From positions 310,001-374,000 of the forward strand of contig JADMKE010000024.1 in the NCBI GenBank assembly GCA_018780035.1: DNA of 64,000 nt, written 5' to 3'. Each line of letters starts with the position of its first letter. The first letter of the stretch is position 1. Positions 44,123 to 53,644 of the stretch are shown piece after piece. The position numbers and the translations under genes are program-made. The DNA comes from Candidatus Sericytochromatia bacterium. GTDB taxonomy: Bacteria; Cyanobacteriota; Sericytochromatia; UBA7694. Under the pieces are notes generated by a model. That model had not been told where the DNA came from and searched no databases. It saw only the letters and a program-made list of their open reading frames with translations.

Positions 44123-47034
44123 TTCAGCATTTGAATGAGATAACGCTGCAACAATTCGGGTTCTGGAGCGGGGCAAAAATGCCCCTGTGGGTGCAAGAGG
44201 GCATCCGCATTTTGGGTATCAAAACGAATCCCCGTGGTTTGAAAGAGATCGAGGCTGCGCAGTTGTTTGTATTGTTCTTCACCCATCAGGCGACAGAGGG
44301 CCAAGAGGGCCGAGGCACTTTCGGGGCCTGTGCAGCTTTGCAAAGCCGCCTGCATACGCAAATGCCATTCAGCCCGGGGCAGACGCTCCAAACGCACACC
44401 AAAGGCCTGTAATGCCGTAAGCCATTGCCCCAACATCAGGGGTTTGGGATTGGCCAGATGGAACGTCTGAAGTCCTGGCATGGGCTTTTTGGCAATCGCC
44501 AATAGAGCCCGCGCGGCGTAATCCACAGGGGTTAAATCCAGGGCCCATGCAGGATCAATGTCTTGAGGAATGCCCCCCAGATTGACCAAACCCTGAGTCA
44601 GCCACTGGAACCAGTCTTTTTCAGGAAACCAGCCAAACTGCGTGTCGCCGGTGATCAAACCCAAGCGGTAAATATGCAGCGGACCCGCTTGGCCGCCACT
44701 TTGGCGCAGCCATGCTTCTGCCGCCCATTTGCTTTGGGCATAACCGCCAAACAAATAACGGGTCTGTGAGAGATCGTCGTCTTCATAAGCCACACCTTGA
44801 TTGCAATCACTGCCGACAAAGACCGAAAGTGTCGATACGTAATGTAAGGCTTTGCTGCGACCTGAAGCCTGTAATTTAAGCGCCGTCTGAGTGCCTTTTA
44901 GATTGGGCTCTTTGAGGCGCTCATAGGGCTCACTGAGGTGGACCCGCGCTCCACTGTGAATAATCCTGTCAAGGGCCAAAGCCAAGCGTTTCCAAGAACT
45001 ATTTGGCAATCCCCATTGCTCTGCTTCGAGATCCCCACACCAGGGAACAAGCCGTTTGACCCAGTCCTTTTTGCAAGCCCCAGTGCTGTTGAGGGCCTGT
45101 AATAGCCGGTCTAAACCTTCTTCAACATTGCGGGCCCGCACCAAGCAGTGAATGGGGCCTTTGCCCTCTTCTAGCAAATAGCGCAAGAGCCAACGCCCCA
45201 AAAAACCAGTCGCTCCAGTTAAGAGGGTCTCCCCTTTGCCTTTGATCAAATGGTTTTGAGACTGAGCCAAAAATCCTTGCCAGGAAGGGCTGAGCAGGGT
45301 GTCGGGCAATAATTGTTCTACAGGCATGCCACTGGACTCTGTTTGGTGTTGAACCTGCACGATTTGACGTACGGTATCACAGGCATTGAGGCGTTCGGGG
45401 TTGAGATGAAGGCCTTGTAAACTGCAGCGGGCCAAAAACTCCAATTTTTGCAAGGAATGTGCGCCCAAAGCCTCGCTGGCATTAAGAGCAGGACGATGTA
45501 AAATTTCTCGCCAGAGACTGAGAAACAGAGCCTCTTCGGGTGAGTCGATGGATTCAGATGAGAGAGGTGTCCCAAATTCTAATTTTTGCAAGGCGTCATA
45601 ATCTGTTTTGCCCGTGGCAGTGAGAGGCCAGTCTGCAAGCTGAAACCAGCGCACGGGAAGCATCCAGTCTGGCAGGCGCGATTTTAAAAATGTCTGCAAA
45701 AGGCCCTGATCACAAGGTTCAGGCGTTTGGGTTTGAAATGCCACACTTAATACCCCATCTGCTGGCGCGTCTGCATTATTTAAAAAAACGGCCACTCGGC
45801 TCACGCCTGGCGCTTGCAAAAGCACAGCTTCGATTTCTTCGGGTTCCAGACGCTGGCCATGCCATTTGATTTGGCGATCGAGGCGACCGCGAAAGGCATA
45901 TTCCCCGCCTGGCAAAAGCTGAACCCTATCGCCACTGCGGTAAAAACGCACCCCATTCAGCTCGCGGAAACGTTCGCGGGTCAAACGTGAAGCATTGACA
46001 TAACCCAAAGCCAAACCAGGACCACTGATCCACAATTCTCCATCTTGCCCTTCAGCCACGGGGGTTTGATCGGGGTGTAAAACCGCAAATTCGAAGCCAG
46101 GCAAAGGCTGGCCGAGCAAGGGCACTTGCCAGTGTTCGTCAACGGTGCAGAGTGAGGCACAAATGGTTGTTTCGGTAGGGCCATAGACATTGATCAGTTT
46201 AAAATGTTCAGACCAAGTACGCAGACGGGCTGGGTCACTGGGTTCCCCTCCGAGAATCAAAGTCTGAAAAGAGCTAGGGAAATCTGAAGGATTGAGCAAA
46301 GGCAAAAGCGAGGGAGGCAAATCCAGGTGGGAAATCTGCCACTTTGCAAGCGCCTGTTTTAAGCGTTCCAAATCTCTTTCAAGACCGGTATCTAAATAGA
46401 GGGTGGCACCGGCCAAAAGGTTGGTTCCCAAATCTGAAAGAGAGGCATCAAAGAGCGGTGAGAGCAGCCAGAGACTGCGACTGCCAGGCCCCAGTCCAAA
46501 CGCCTCTATTTGAGCTTCTAATACCGGCAAAAGGCCCCGGTGGGATAACAGGACCCCTTTGGGAAGACCAGTTGAACCAGAGGTAAAGATCAAATAGGCA
46601 GGGTCACCCTCTTGCAGAACATGACTGTCTTTGAGGGGCTCAGTATCAGATGCCAGGGCCAAATCAAGCCAGCGAGAAAGCGCAATCCCCGCTGGAGGGG
46701 AACCTTGCCCCAAAACAGTGGCCAAGGTTGCATGTTTGAGTTGCCACTCCAAACGCTCAGCCGGGGCCAACAGATCAAGCGGTGTAATCACCATCCCTGC
46801 CCGCCATGCCCCAATCAAGGCAATGATCCATTCCAAGGATCTGGGCAAACAAATTCCCACCCGTTCGCCAGGTTGCAATCCTGTCGAACCCAAAAAAGCA
46901 GCTACCCGTCCTGATTCTTCCCAAAGCTGGACATAACTCAGCGTGTGGGTTGGACTGACCAAGGCCAAGGCTTTTGGCTGAGACAAAACAACGTGATAGA
47001 AGGCGTCAACGATAGAGCGGAAATATTCACTCAT
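44119..47034 (-). CDS. NRPS-like adenylation / carrier / thioester-reductase enzyme (A-T-R)
   Basis: 971 residues from the ATG at 47034 (ATGA overlap with the upstream stop; an ATG two codons earlier is possible). The adenylation domain is about 10-490: A3 LIFTSGSTGLPKGV, A4 LFDASLSDLG (the FDAS Asp that binds the alpha-amino group in amino-acid-activating domains), A5 NVYGPTETTIC, A7 FYRSGDRVQ. The carrier domain is about 500-580 with phosphopantetheine Ser S527 (GAHSLQKLEF). The Lys2/CAR-type reductase domain runs from about 605: LLTGATGFLGRWLLRYLL, and SKWAAEAWLR. No condensation domain. It would activate an amino (or carboxylic) acid, load it on the carrier and release it reductively as aldehyde or alcohol. 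Last gene of the five-gene operon. Confidence 0.85.
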   Translation of the reverse strand: MSEYFRSIVDAFYHVVLSQPKALALVSPTHTLSYVQLWEESGRVAAFLGSTGLQPGERVGICLPRSLEWIIALIGAWRAGMVITPLDLLAPAERLEWQLKHATLATVLGQGSPPAGIALSRWLDLALASDTEPLKDSHVLQEGDPAYLIFTSGSTGLPKGVLLSHRGLLPVLEAQIEAFGLGPGSRSLWLLSPLFDASLSDLGTNLLAGATLYLDTGLERDLERLKQALAKWQISHLDLPPSLLPLLNPSDFPSSFQTLILGGEPSDPARLRTWSEHFKLINVYGPTETTICASLCTVDEHWQVPLLGQPLPGFEFAVLHPDQTPVAEGQDGELWISGPGLALGYVNASRLTRERFRELNGVRFYRSGDRVQLLPGGEYAFRGRLDRQIKWHGQRLEPEEIEAVLLQAPGVSRVAVFLNNADAPADGVLSVAFQTQTPEPCDQGLLQTFLKSRLPDWMLPVRWFQLADWPLTATGKTDYDALQKLEFGTPLSSESIDSPEEALFLSLWREILHRPALNASEALGAHSLQKLEFLARCSLQGLHLNPERLNACDTVRQIVQVQHQTESSGMPVEQLLPDTLLSPSWQGFLAQSQNHLIKGKGETLLTGATGFLGRWLLRYLLEEGKGPIHCLVRARNVEEGLDRLLQALNSTGACKKDWVKRLVPWCGDLEAEQWGLPNSSWKRLALALDRIIHSGARVHLSEPYERLKEPNLKGTQTALKLQASGRSKALHYVSTLSVFVGSDCNQGVAYEDDDLSQTRYLFGGYAQSKWAAEAWLRQSGGQAGPLHIYRLGLITGDTQFGWFPEKDWFQWLTQGLVNLGGIPQDIDPAWALDLTPVDYAARALLAIAKKPMPGLQTFHLANPKPLMLGQWLTALQAFGVRLERLPRAEWHLRMQAALQSCTGPESASALLALCRLMGEEQYKQLRSLDLFQTTGIRFDTQNADALLHPQGHFCPAPEPELLQRYLIQMLN

Positions 47035-47885
47035 TGCCATGCCGCCAACGAAACAAATTCAGGCCAGGTACTGCCCTGAGAGCGATTGTCTGTTTGTGGG
47101 GTTCCCCGTTTTTGGATAAAATCGCTGCGACATACCAAGCGCAAATCAAGGCTAAAGCGAATATTTTCACCGTTATTGGGCAAAGGCTGATGCAGGTGGG
47201 AGCCCGAGAACAAGAGCCTTTGTCCTGCTTCACAGGCAAAGCCCAGAGGTTCCTCCACTTGCAATTCCAAAGCCTGAGGATATATAGCAGATTCAGGTTT
47301 TTGTAGGCTTTGCCAGCCAACGGTGGCCCGCCAATGTTCATAGTCAAAGGACTCTGAATTATTTTTAACCGCTCTGGAAAAGCAGTCAGGGTAAAAGACA
47401 AAGGTCTGGGTTGCCGGATAATCCCCCAAGGGAATCCAAAGATTGATTTGGGCAGGAGGGTTGGCATACCAGGTATCGCGGTGGGCTGAAAAGGCATCTG
47501 TTGCGGCAGACAATTGATGCATTTGAGGCACAATTGCGCGAAGCCTCGGTAAATCCACAAATGGCAGTTCTGGCCACTTCAGCTCAGTTGCCAACTCAGT
47601 CACAATTGTGGCCAATACCTTTAAAATCACCTGATCTGTGTAAAGTTGCCTGCGCAGGTGATGAAGACGGCCGCGCAAGAGGTCATTTGCCAAAATGTGT
47701 TGGGCAGTGGCAAAAATAGGGGCCGGAAAAAGGGCTTGTTGGAGTCGGCTGTGCATCCCTTGAACGAGCAGCCCAGTGGTTGATGTGGCGTTCAGTAAGG
47801 CAATTTCACCCCGGTAAAAGGCATCAGGGCGCAACCCATTCACACCTTGGCTGGGGGGAAAACTTGCTTTCAACACCTTGCTCAC
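47031..47885 (-). CDS. Fe(II)/2-oxoglutarate-type (phytanoyl-CoA dioxygenase-like) oxygenase
   Basis: 284 residues from GTG 47885, which overlaps the methyltransferase stop (GTGA). The double-stranded beta-helix signature is visible: H135-x-D137 (FSAHRDTWYANPPAQINLWIP), a distal His (H230 or H232, LLFSGSHLHQPLPNN) and R243 in NIRFSLDLRLV for the 2-oxoglutarate carboxylate. It would hydroxylate, desaturate or otherwise oxidise a substrate using O2. In this operon the target is plausibly the amino acid or peptide handled by the A-T-R enzyme (inference). Confidence 0.75.
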   Translation of the reverse strand: MSKVLKASFPPSQGVNGLRPDAFYRGEIALLNATSTTGLLVQGMHSRLQQALFPAPIFATAQHILANDLLRGRLHHLRRQLYTDQVILKVLATIVTELATELKWPELPFVDLPRLRAIVPQMHQLSAATDAFSAHRDTWYANPPAQINLWIPLGDYPATQTFVFYPDCFSRAVKNNSESFDYEHWRATVGWQSLQKPESAIYPQALELQVEEPLGFACEAGQRLLFSGSHLHQPLPNNGENIRFSLDLRLVCRSDFIQKRGTPQTDNRSQGSTWPEFVSLAAWQ

Positions 47886-48652
47886 ACAGGCCGCCGGGCC
47901 AAACAGATACAGCGGGGAGTCTCAAACGAAAGTGGCTCCCCTGCTAAACTACCAAAATAGTCAATCAGCTCAAAACCACTTGCTTTGAGCAAATCCCCCA
48001 ATTGATAGGGCAAATACATACGAGTGCCAGTTTGGTGCATCAGACGGCGCTCTGCATTGGGATAGATGAAGGTCCAAAGTTGGTTCAACATGCCAGAGGA
48101 CAGATCTGGGCTGGATTCCCGAATCACCTCTACATCTCCTTCTTGAGTCTGATGATAGGTAATCATGGTAGCGCGGAAATGTTTTAAAACATAGGGCAGG
48201 TTGAGAAAATCCAAGAGAAAATAGCCTCCGGGTTTGAGCGAGGCATAGGCCCTTTCCAACATCAATCGGTTTTGGCGATCATCGGGGGTATAGCCAAAAC
48301 TGGTATGCCAATTAAGCGCAGCATCCACAGGTGTGGGTGAGACATAGCTAAATGCATCAGCTGCAACAAAGTGGCAATTGCCAAGATCCCCCAAGCGGGC
48401 ACGTTCTTGGGCCTGTTGAACATAGCTATCACTTTGATCAATGCCGATTACAGAAATCCCTCTTTGGCCCAGCAATAAGCTGATATTGCCAATCCCACAA
48501 CACTGATCCAAGACAGTTTGCCCCGACTGCAATTGCAACTTGTCGAGAATGAAGTCACAGGCGGCGTTGAGATAGTTGAGATCCAATTGAAACATCGCTT
48601 CGGCATAGTGATTGGAATAAAAGGTCTCCCACCAGGGAGCGGCTTGGCTCAT
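47882..48652 (-). CDS. SAM-dependent methyltransferase
   Basis: 256 residues from the ATG at 48652, which makes an ATGA overlap with the amidotransferase stop; a longer frame would run back into that gene. Class I Rossmann methyltransferase: motif I TVLDQCCGIGNISLLLG, post-I VIGIDQSDSYVQQA, motif II FVAADAFSYV, and LKPGGYFLLDFLNLPYV. Small-molecule type rather than nucleic-acid type. Within this operon it probably N-, O- or C-methylates a pathway intermediate. Confidence 0.8.
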   Translation of the reverse strand: MSQAAPWWETFYSNHYAEAMFQLDLNYLNAACDFILDKLQLQSGQTVLDQCCGIGNISLLLGQRGISVIGIDQSDSYVQQAQERARLGDLGNCHFVAADAFSYVSPTPVDAALNWHTSFGYTPDDRQNRLMLERAYASLKPGGYFLLDFLNLPYVLKHFRATMITYHQTQEGDVEVIRESSPDLSSGMLNQLWTFIYPNAERRLMHQTGTRMYLPYQLGDLLKASGFELIDYFGSLAGEPLSFETPRCICLARRPV

Positions 48653-50526
48653 TGTGTACTCCTGTTTGAGAAAAATAATTGGTGCATCTGGCAAAGTGAG
48701 GACAAGAGCAACAAAGGGGGCTCCCAACTCTGATGTTCTATTGGCTGCGCATTCGCCAACCATTTGAGGCGCAGGGCCAAAGCTGAAGCATCGACAAATT
48801 CGGGCAACGGGGCCGGGAAAAAGGCTGCTTGTACAGATGGCTGGGCATGTGGATTGGCCTGTAAACTGTGGGACAAAAGTGAGGGCGCCAAAAAAGGCAC
48901 TTTGGGACGGGTCAACACGGCCTTGGGCAACCAGGGTTGGGCCAATTGACGCAAGAGGGCCTTTTCCAGACCAGGGGCCATCAGTTGTTCTGGCGGCAGG
49001 CTCCGCACCCGCTCAAAGAGGAGATGATCGAGAAAAGGCAAACGCCCCTCCAGGCCTTCGGCCATTTCAGCCCCATCTCCGACAGTGGGCAAAATATACC
49101 CGGCCAAACCCAGTTTGTTCCAGAGATAGAGCGATTGATGAAGTTGATGACGCCCCTCCAGTGCCTGGGAAGGAAAAGCCGCCAAGAGCCGCTTTTGCAT
49201 CTCTAACAGGGGAAAGGCAGAGCAAAAATCAGGATTGAGTAAACTGCGTAAGCGCAAACACAAAGCCGCTTTGGCGCGAATAAAAGTGGGAACGTGTCCC
49301 CATTCTTGCTCTAAAATGGAGAGGTCTGGCTCTTGCCCCAAAGGCAAATGCATCCCCTTCAAACCTGAATGGCGGTCTCCACCGGGATACAGATCTGCGA
49401 GTAAATGCGCGTAGCCGCCAAAGAGTTCATCGGCCCCTTCCCCTGTTAAGACCACTTTATATCCTTTCGTGCGGATGTCTTTGCAAAGTAAACGCCGGGC
49501 AGTCACATGGGGGTTGATACTGGGCCCTTCAGTCAGACGGAGAGTCTCTAACATGGCCTGCTGGAGCTTTGGGAAATCGAGTTGCAACGTAGACAATGAG
49601 ATACCCAAGGCATCTGCAGTGGCCTGGGCCAATGGACCTTCATCTCCTGCCCAGCCAGGAAAGCCCACACAAAAGGCCTTAGATGGCGCATTTTGATTGA
49701 GCAACGAAGTGATAATACTGGAGTCCAGGCCCGCAGAAAGATAAGAGCAGATAGGCAGATCTGCCACCCGCCGCAATTCAACTGCGGTCTGGATTGCCGA
49801 TTGCAATTCAGGAATCAGGCTGGCTTCTGACTCGGGTCGCAGGTCGTTGGTTTCGGGATAGTCCAAATCCCAATAAGCAAAGAGCTCAAGTTGCCCTGAG
49901 CGCCAACGCAAACCATGGCCCGGTGGCAATGCCTGAATGCCAGCAAAAAGCGACTGTTCTGGCAGAGGGTATTGAAAGCTACAAATTTGAGCCAAGCTGT
50001 GCATGTCCCATGCGGGAGCAACGCCCATCGCCCAGAGTGCAGACGCTTTGGAAGCCAAAAGCAAAGTGTCTGCTTGCCTGGAAAAAAACAGCGGTTTAAT
50101 CCCAAAACGATCGCGCAGGGCGATCAATTCTTGTTTTTGGCCATCCCAAAGCAGCATTGCAAATTCTCCGCGCAAAAAGCGCAGACAATCCAGACCATAT
50201 TCAGCATAGAGATACAGCGCCACTTCGCTATCTGATTTGGTTTTAAAATGATAGCCTTTTTTTTGCAAATCGGCGCGCAAAGGCTCCACACCATAAAACT
50301 CCCCATTAAATACCCCACTCAATTGTCTCTGGACACAGTGCAGCGGCTGCTGCCCCCCAGCAAGATCACGGGTTGCCAGCCGGGCATGGCCCAAACCCAC
50401 AAGCTGGTTATCTGAGCGCCAAAGCCCCTGGCCATCGGGCCCACGGGTGCTTAAGGCTTCGACACCCGCTGCAAGTTGGGCCATTGCAATGGCTTCTGTG
50501 CTGATCAATGCGATCACCCCACACAT
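48649..50526 (-). CDS. Asparagine synthetase (glutamine-hydrolysing)-like amidotransferase
   Basis: 625 residues. The N-terminal glutaminase has nucleophile C2 (MCGVIALIST) and FNGEFYGVE, RDRFGIKPLFF. The synthetase half has the PP-loop SYLSAGLDSSIITSLL (SAGLDS where AsnB usually has SGGLDS), GEGADELFGGY and LEGRLPFLDHLLFE. It would activate a carboxylate with ATP and transfer ammonia from glutamine, giving an amide. The operon setting points to a specialised amide-forming role rather than housekeeping asparagine synthesis, as for related enzymes in antibiotic clusters. Two bp after the dehydrogenase stop. Confidence 0.85.
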   Translation of the reverse strand: MCGVIALISTEAIAMAQLAAGVEALSTRGPDGQGLWRSDNQLVGLGHARLATRDLAGGQQPLHCVQRQLSGVFNGEFYGVEPLRADLQKKGYHFKTKSDSEVALYLYAEYGLDCLRFLRGEFAMLLWDGQKQELIALRDRFGIKPLFFSRQADTLLLASKASALWAMGVAPAWDMHSLAQICSFQYPLPEQSLFAGIQALPPGHGLRWRSGQLELFAYWDLDYPETNDLRPESEASLIPELQSAIQTAVELRRVADLPICSYLSAGLDSSIITSLLNQNAPSKAFCVGFPGWAGDEGPLAQATADALGISLSTLQLDFPKLQQAMLETLRLTEGPSINPHVTARRLLCKDIRTKGYKVVLTGEGADELFGGYAHLLADLYPGGDRHSGLKGMHLPLGQEPDLSILEQEWGHVPTFIRAKAALCLRLRSLLNPDFCSAFPLLEMQKRLLAAFPSQALEGRHQLHQSLYLWNKLGLAGYILPTVGDGAEMAEGLEGRLPFLDHLLFERVRSLPPEQLMAPGLEKALLRQLAQPWLPKAVLTRPKVPFLAPSLLSHSLQANPHAQPSVQAAFFPAPLPEFVDASALALRLKWLANAQPIEHQSWEPPLLLLSSLCQMHQLFFSNRSTQ

Positions 50527-50528
50527 CG

Positions 50529-51467
50529 CTAGGGCCAGCTTAAAAAGATTTTAAGGGTTTCTCCTGCTTCAGCGGCGTCTAGCGCACTTTGCCACGCCTG
50601 AGCGGGATAAACCGGGCCAAACAAATCTTGTACCTGCTCTGCATGATCGGCTAACCACTGCAAAACCCAAGGGAAGGCAGCATAATAAACACCTTGCACA
50701 CGGATTTCTTTGCGGATCAAAAGTTGGGGATCAAATTGCAAGGTGGGCAAATGACGCGATTTGAGCAAAAGCAGTCCCCGCGGGCGCAGGGCTGCGATCA
50801 GGGGATCTAAACAGGTGTCACTCAACCCTGTTTCAATTAACCAATCAAAGCCATTACTGGGTAAATCTTGGGGTTGGCGATATAGTGTTACACGCTCAAA
50901 ACCCTGGTTGATTAAAAGCCGCAAGCTCAATTCTGCAATTCGGCCTTGACCAACAATAGCACCGAGCCCATCTGGGTGAATATCTGCTTTAAGAATGGCT
51001 GCGGCTGCCGCCACGGGTTCACTGAAAGCAGCTGTTTCCCAACTCAATGTGGTAGGCCAGTGTTTAGGCAAAGCATAGACCTGCTCTGCAGGCAAACAAA
51101 CAAATTCTGCAAACGCCCCTGAGACATGCAGACCCAACATCTTGCCGCGATAACAGCTTTCAGTCCTTTTTTCCTTACAGGCCAAACAGCTTCCACAGGG
51201 CAAAAGTGGCATCGCAGTCACAGGCATTCCCACATGCAGGTCAGGCACCTGATCACCGATGGCAACAATTTCACCTGCAAATTCATGGCCCACAATCAGG
51301 GGTTCCGGGGTGACCAATTGAGAACGCATGACAGCCAAATCTGTGCGACAGATACCGGCCATTTTAACGCGTATCAGGACGTGATTGGGAGCGTCACAGG
51401 CGGGCCGAGGGGTCGTTCGCAGCTGAACTTCACCCTTTTCTTTGATTAAAGCCAACATCTCTGACAT
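50529..51467 (-). CDS. Zinc-dependent medium-chain dehydrogenase
   Basis: 312 residues, shorter than typical ADHs (about 340). The catalytic zinc ligands appear in GICRTDLAV and VGHEFAGEIVAIGD, and the four structural-zinc cysteines in CGSCLACKEKRTESC. The nucleotide-binding region is IVGQGRIAELSLRLLINQGF, a weak GxGxxA-type motif. It probably oxidises an alcohol or reduces an aldehyde with NAD(P)H. First gene of the five-gene operon; it could act on the aldehyde or alcohol formed by the A-T-R enzyme (inference). Confidence 0.8.
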   Translation of the reverse strand: MSEMLALIKEKGEVQLRTTPRPACDAPNHVLIRVKMAGICRTDLAVMRSQLVTPEPLIVGHEFAGEIVAIGDQVPDLHVGMPVTAMPLLPCGSCLACKEKRTESCYRGKMLGLHVSGAFAEFVCLPAEQVYALPKHWPTTLSWETAAFSEPVAAAAAILKADIHPDGLGAIVGQGRIAELSLRLLINQGFERVTLYRQPQDLPSNGFDWLIETGLSDTCLDPLIAALRPRGLLLLKSRHLPTLQFDPQLLIRKEIRVQGVYYAAFPWVLQWLADHAEQVQDLFGPVYPAQAWQSALDAAEAGETLKIFLSWP

Positions 51468-51695
51468 TTGCCCATCTGCCTTTCATTCAACATCAAGTAT
51501 ACCGGAATCTGAAGACCATCCGCTCGAATATATGTACATTTTACACTAATTAACCTCAAAAAATCCAGCTTCTTTTTTCAACTTTGTTGTCTGAATAATT
51601 TCACCCCCAGGGATTTCATGGCAGAATGAGGCTGTGAACAGTTCCATCCTCCTTTATGTCTAGAATGATGGTAACTGCTATTAAAAGGAGTTGTT

Positions 51696-53060
51696 GTGAA
51701 AAAGCGCATGTTTCGTGCCCCCCTCTATTTGGCTCTGTGTTTTTATGGTTGGCTTTTAACCTATGCCGCATCCCCTACTCTGGCGAACCCTGTCACACAA
51801 CCTGACTGGCCCATGTTCCAACAAAATGCCAGCCATACCGGGCAGGCCCCCTCCAGTCGAAGCATTCAAAACCCGATCATTCGTTGGAAACAACCTGTGG
51901 GCGTAGCAGGTTGGCTCAATTCTCCGCTGATCGCGGATGGACAGGTTTTTATCAGTAGCTCTGGCTATCTTTGGCAAATCCCCGATTATGAAGCGGGAAA
52001 CGAAAGTGACAGTCTTTTGACCGATGGGGTCTATGCCTTTGATCTTAAAACAGGGGCTCGCAACTGGTATGCGCCAGCTCGCGCGGATGCCAGCGGCATT
52101 GCTTATGAAAAGGGGCTGATCTTTGCCACGGGTGATGAAGGTGCTGTATGGGCACTTGATGCCCGTTCAGGTGAATTAAAATGGCGCCAAGAATTGGGGG
52201 CAGAAACCTACCAGGTTTTGGTTCACAACCAAGTGGTCTATGTTGGCACTGCCCAGGGGCTGTTTTTTGCCTTGGATGCAAGTTCGGGCAAAATCCGTTG
52301 GAAAACAGCGTTGAAAGGCAGTATTCGTGCTGGCGCTGCGCTGCAGGGAGATCGGATTGTGGTCGGCACGACGCAGGGGAAAATTTTTGGTCTCAATCTC
52401 AAAGGGAAAATCCGCTGGGAAAAAGATATCCTCAGCCTTTATCCAGAATATGTCAACGAGCAGTACCTTACACAGGTAGAGATCTATGGCTCAGCCACCT
52501 TGTATAAAAACAGTGCAATTATTGGTTTTGCTCGCGAGTCGCTGTATCCCACCCCCGCTTTGGTTCGTTTGGATTTGCTTACGGGCAAGCTGATCTGGAA
52601 AGCCGAATCTGATGGCGAGCGCCAAAATTGGGGAAATATTCGCACGTCCCCTGTTGTGTACAAAGATATGTTGATCTATGCCGAGCCTTATTCCAACGAG
52701 GTGATTGCTGTCAATGCAGAATCGGGCAAAGCCCTCGGCAGTACGTCTGTGGGCGTACCCATGCTGCCTCAATGGGCCTCTCCCGCCCTGAGTGGTTCGA
52801 TGGTGATCATTCCCCGTCACGATGGGGGGTTATATACCCTCGATGCAGCAAAAGGCGACCCCGGTTGGGCCCTGTATCTGGGCGAACCAAAATTGGCCGG
52901 CAGCAAATTTCCAGAGGGGATTGCCAGTGGCGGTGGAGCAACCTATTTCCATCCCACCATTGGGGATGCCATTTTTAGCTCACCTGCGGTTTCCAAACAG
53001 GGGTATATTTTGGTTGCAGCGGGAGGGTATCTCTACTGCATTGGCGATCAAAACTGGTAA
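51696..53060 (+). CDS. Exported PQQ-like beta-propeller protein (BamB-like)
   Basis: 454 residues from a GTG preceded by AAGGAG at 51685-51690. Sec signal peptide about 1-30 (LYLALCFYGWLLTYAASPTLA-N). The rest is PQQ/WD-like blades with the repeated pattern ALDARSGELKWR, ALDASSGKIRWK, GLNLKGKIRWE, RLDLLTGKLIWK and VNAESGKALG. BamB-type propellers act in the periplasm as scaffolds. Other PQQ-repeat proteins bind the cofactor, but no dehydrogenase motifs are seen here. Followed by a bidirectional terminator. Confidence 0.8.
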   Translation: MKKRMFRAPLYLALCFYGWLLTYAASPTLANPVTQPDWPMFQQNASHTGQAPSSRSIQNPIIRWKQPVGVAGWLNSPLIADGQVFISSSGYLWQIPDYEAGNESDSLLTDGVYAFDLKTGARNWYAPARADASGIAYEKGLIFATGDEGAVWALDARSGELKWRQELGAETYQVLVHNQVVYVGTAQGLFFALDASSGKIRWKTALKGSIRAGAALQGDRIVVGTTQGKIFGLNLKGKIRWEKDILSLYPEYVNEQYLTQVEIYGSATLYKNSAIIGFARESLYPTPALVRLDLLTGKLIWKAESDGERQNWGNIRTSPVVYKDMLIYAEPYSNEVIAVNAESGKALGSTSVGVPMLPQWASPALSGSMVIIPRHDGGLYTLDAAKGDPGWALYLGEPKLAGSKFPEGIASGGGATYFHPTIGDAIFSSPAVSKQGYILVAAGGYLYCIGDQNW

Positions 53061-53112
53061 AACCAAATCGGGTAAAATCAAAACGCTGAAAATCCGAATC
53101 CAATTCCCAAAT

Positions 53113-53142
53113 AAAAAAGCCCCTCGTTTGAGGGGCTTTTTT
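53113..53142. terminator. Bidirectional intrinsic terminator
   Basis: The arms AAAAAAGCCCCTC and GAGGGGCTTTTTT pair perfectly around GTTT. It serves both the PQQ-protein gene (plus strand) and the convergent glycine-zipper gene (minus strand). Confidence 0.9.
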
Positions 53143-53152
53143 TCTAAATCAT

Positions 53153-53644
53153 TTATTTCTTTTCGCTGGCGTAAGTTCCGGCCACGCCACCAATTAAACC
53201 ACCCACAGCACCAATGGCAGCGCCAGTAGCAGCGCCATTTAAGCTGCGACCAATCGCACCAAGGGCAGCGGCACCCGTCACAGCACCGGTCACAGCGCCC
53301 AACAAAGCACCTTTCCAAGGGCTGTCGGTGACTTGGGAAGCCAAGGCGCCAGCGACGGCACCCGTCACGCCAGCAGCGGCAGCGCCAGTACCGGCCAAAT
53401 AGAGAGCAAATACCTTTTCAACCCCATTGGAGCTACCAGCATAGATTAATCCGGGGATACCGACAGCACCAGCAGCAATTAAACCACCCCGCAGAGCGCC
53501 ATTGACAGGGCTTTTTTTGAGTTCGAGGCTGTCCCCTTTGAGTTCATTCAATGAGGGGCTGGCAGGGGTTTCGGGTTTCTTCGGGGCCGCAGGGGTGGCG
53601 GTATTTAAAACAGTTGTCGCGGTATTAACGGTATTGATATTCAT
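53153..53644 (-). CDS. Glycine-zipper membrane protein, second copy
   Basis: 163 residues. A polar Thr/Ala/Pro-rich N-terminus (MNINTVNTATTVLNTATP) is followed by a charged stretch (LKGDSLELKKSPV) and Gly/Ala-rich helices (GAAAAGVTGAVAGALAS, GALLGAVTGAVTGAAALGAIG, GAAIGAVGGLIGGVAG). The layout parallels the protein at 22782-23276, including length and the [EL]-x-K-x-[GP] junction. No classical signal peptide, so export, if any, is non-Sec or the zipper inserts in the inner membrane. Function unknown. Confidence 0.65.
   Translation of the reverse strand: MNINTVNTATTVLNTATPAAPKKPETPASPSLNELKGDSLELKKSPVNGALRGGLIAAGAVGIPGLIYAGSSNGVEKVFALYLAGTGAAAAGVTGAVAGALASQVTDSPWKGALLGAVTGAVTGAAALGAIGRSLNGAATGAAIGAVGGLIGGVAGTYASEKK

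Noticed and set aside
48653..48763. N-terminal extension of the methyltransferase
   Set aside because: Would overlap the amidotransferase gene; the ATG at 48652 gives an ATGA coupling and the natural fold start.
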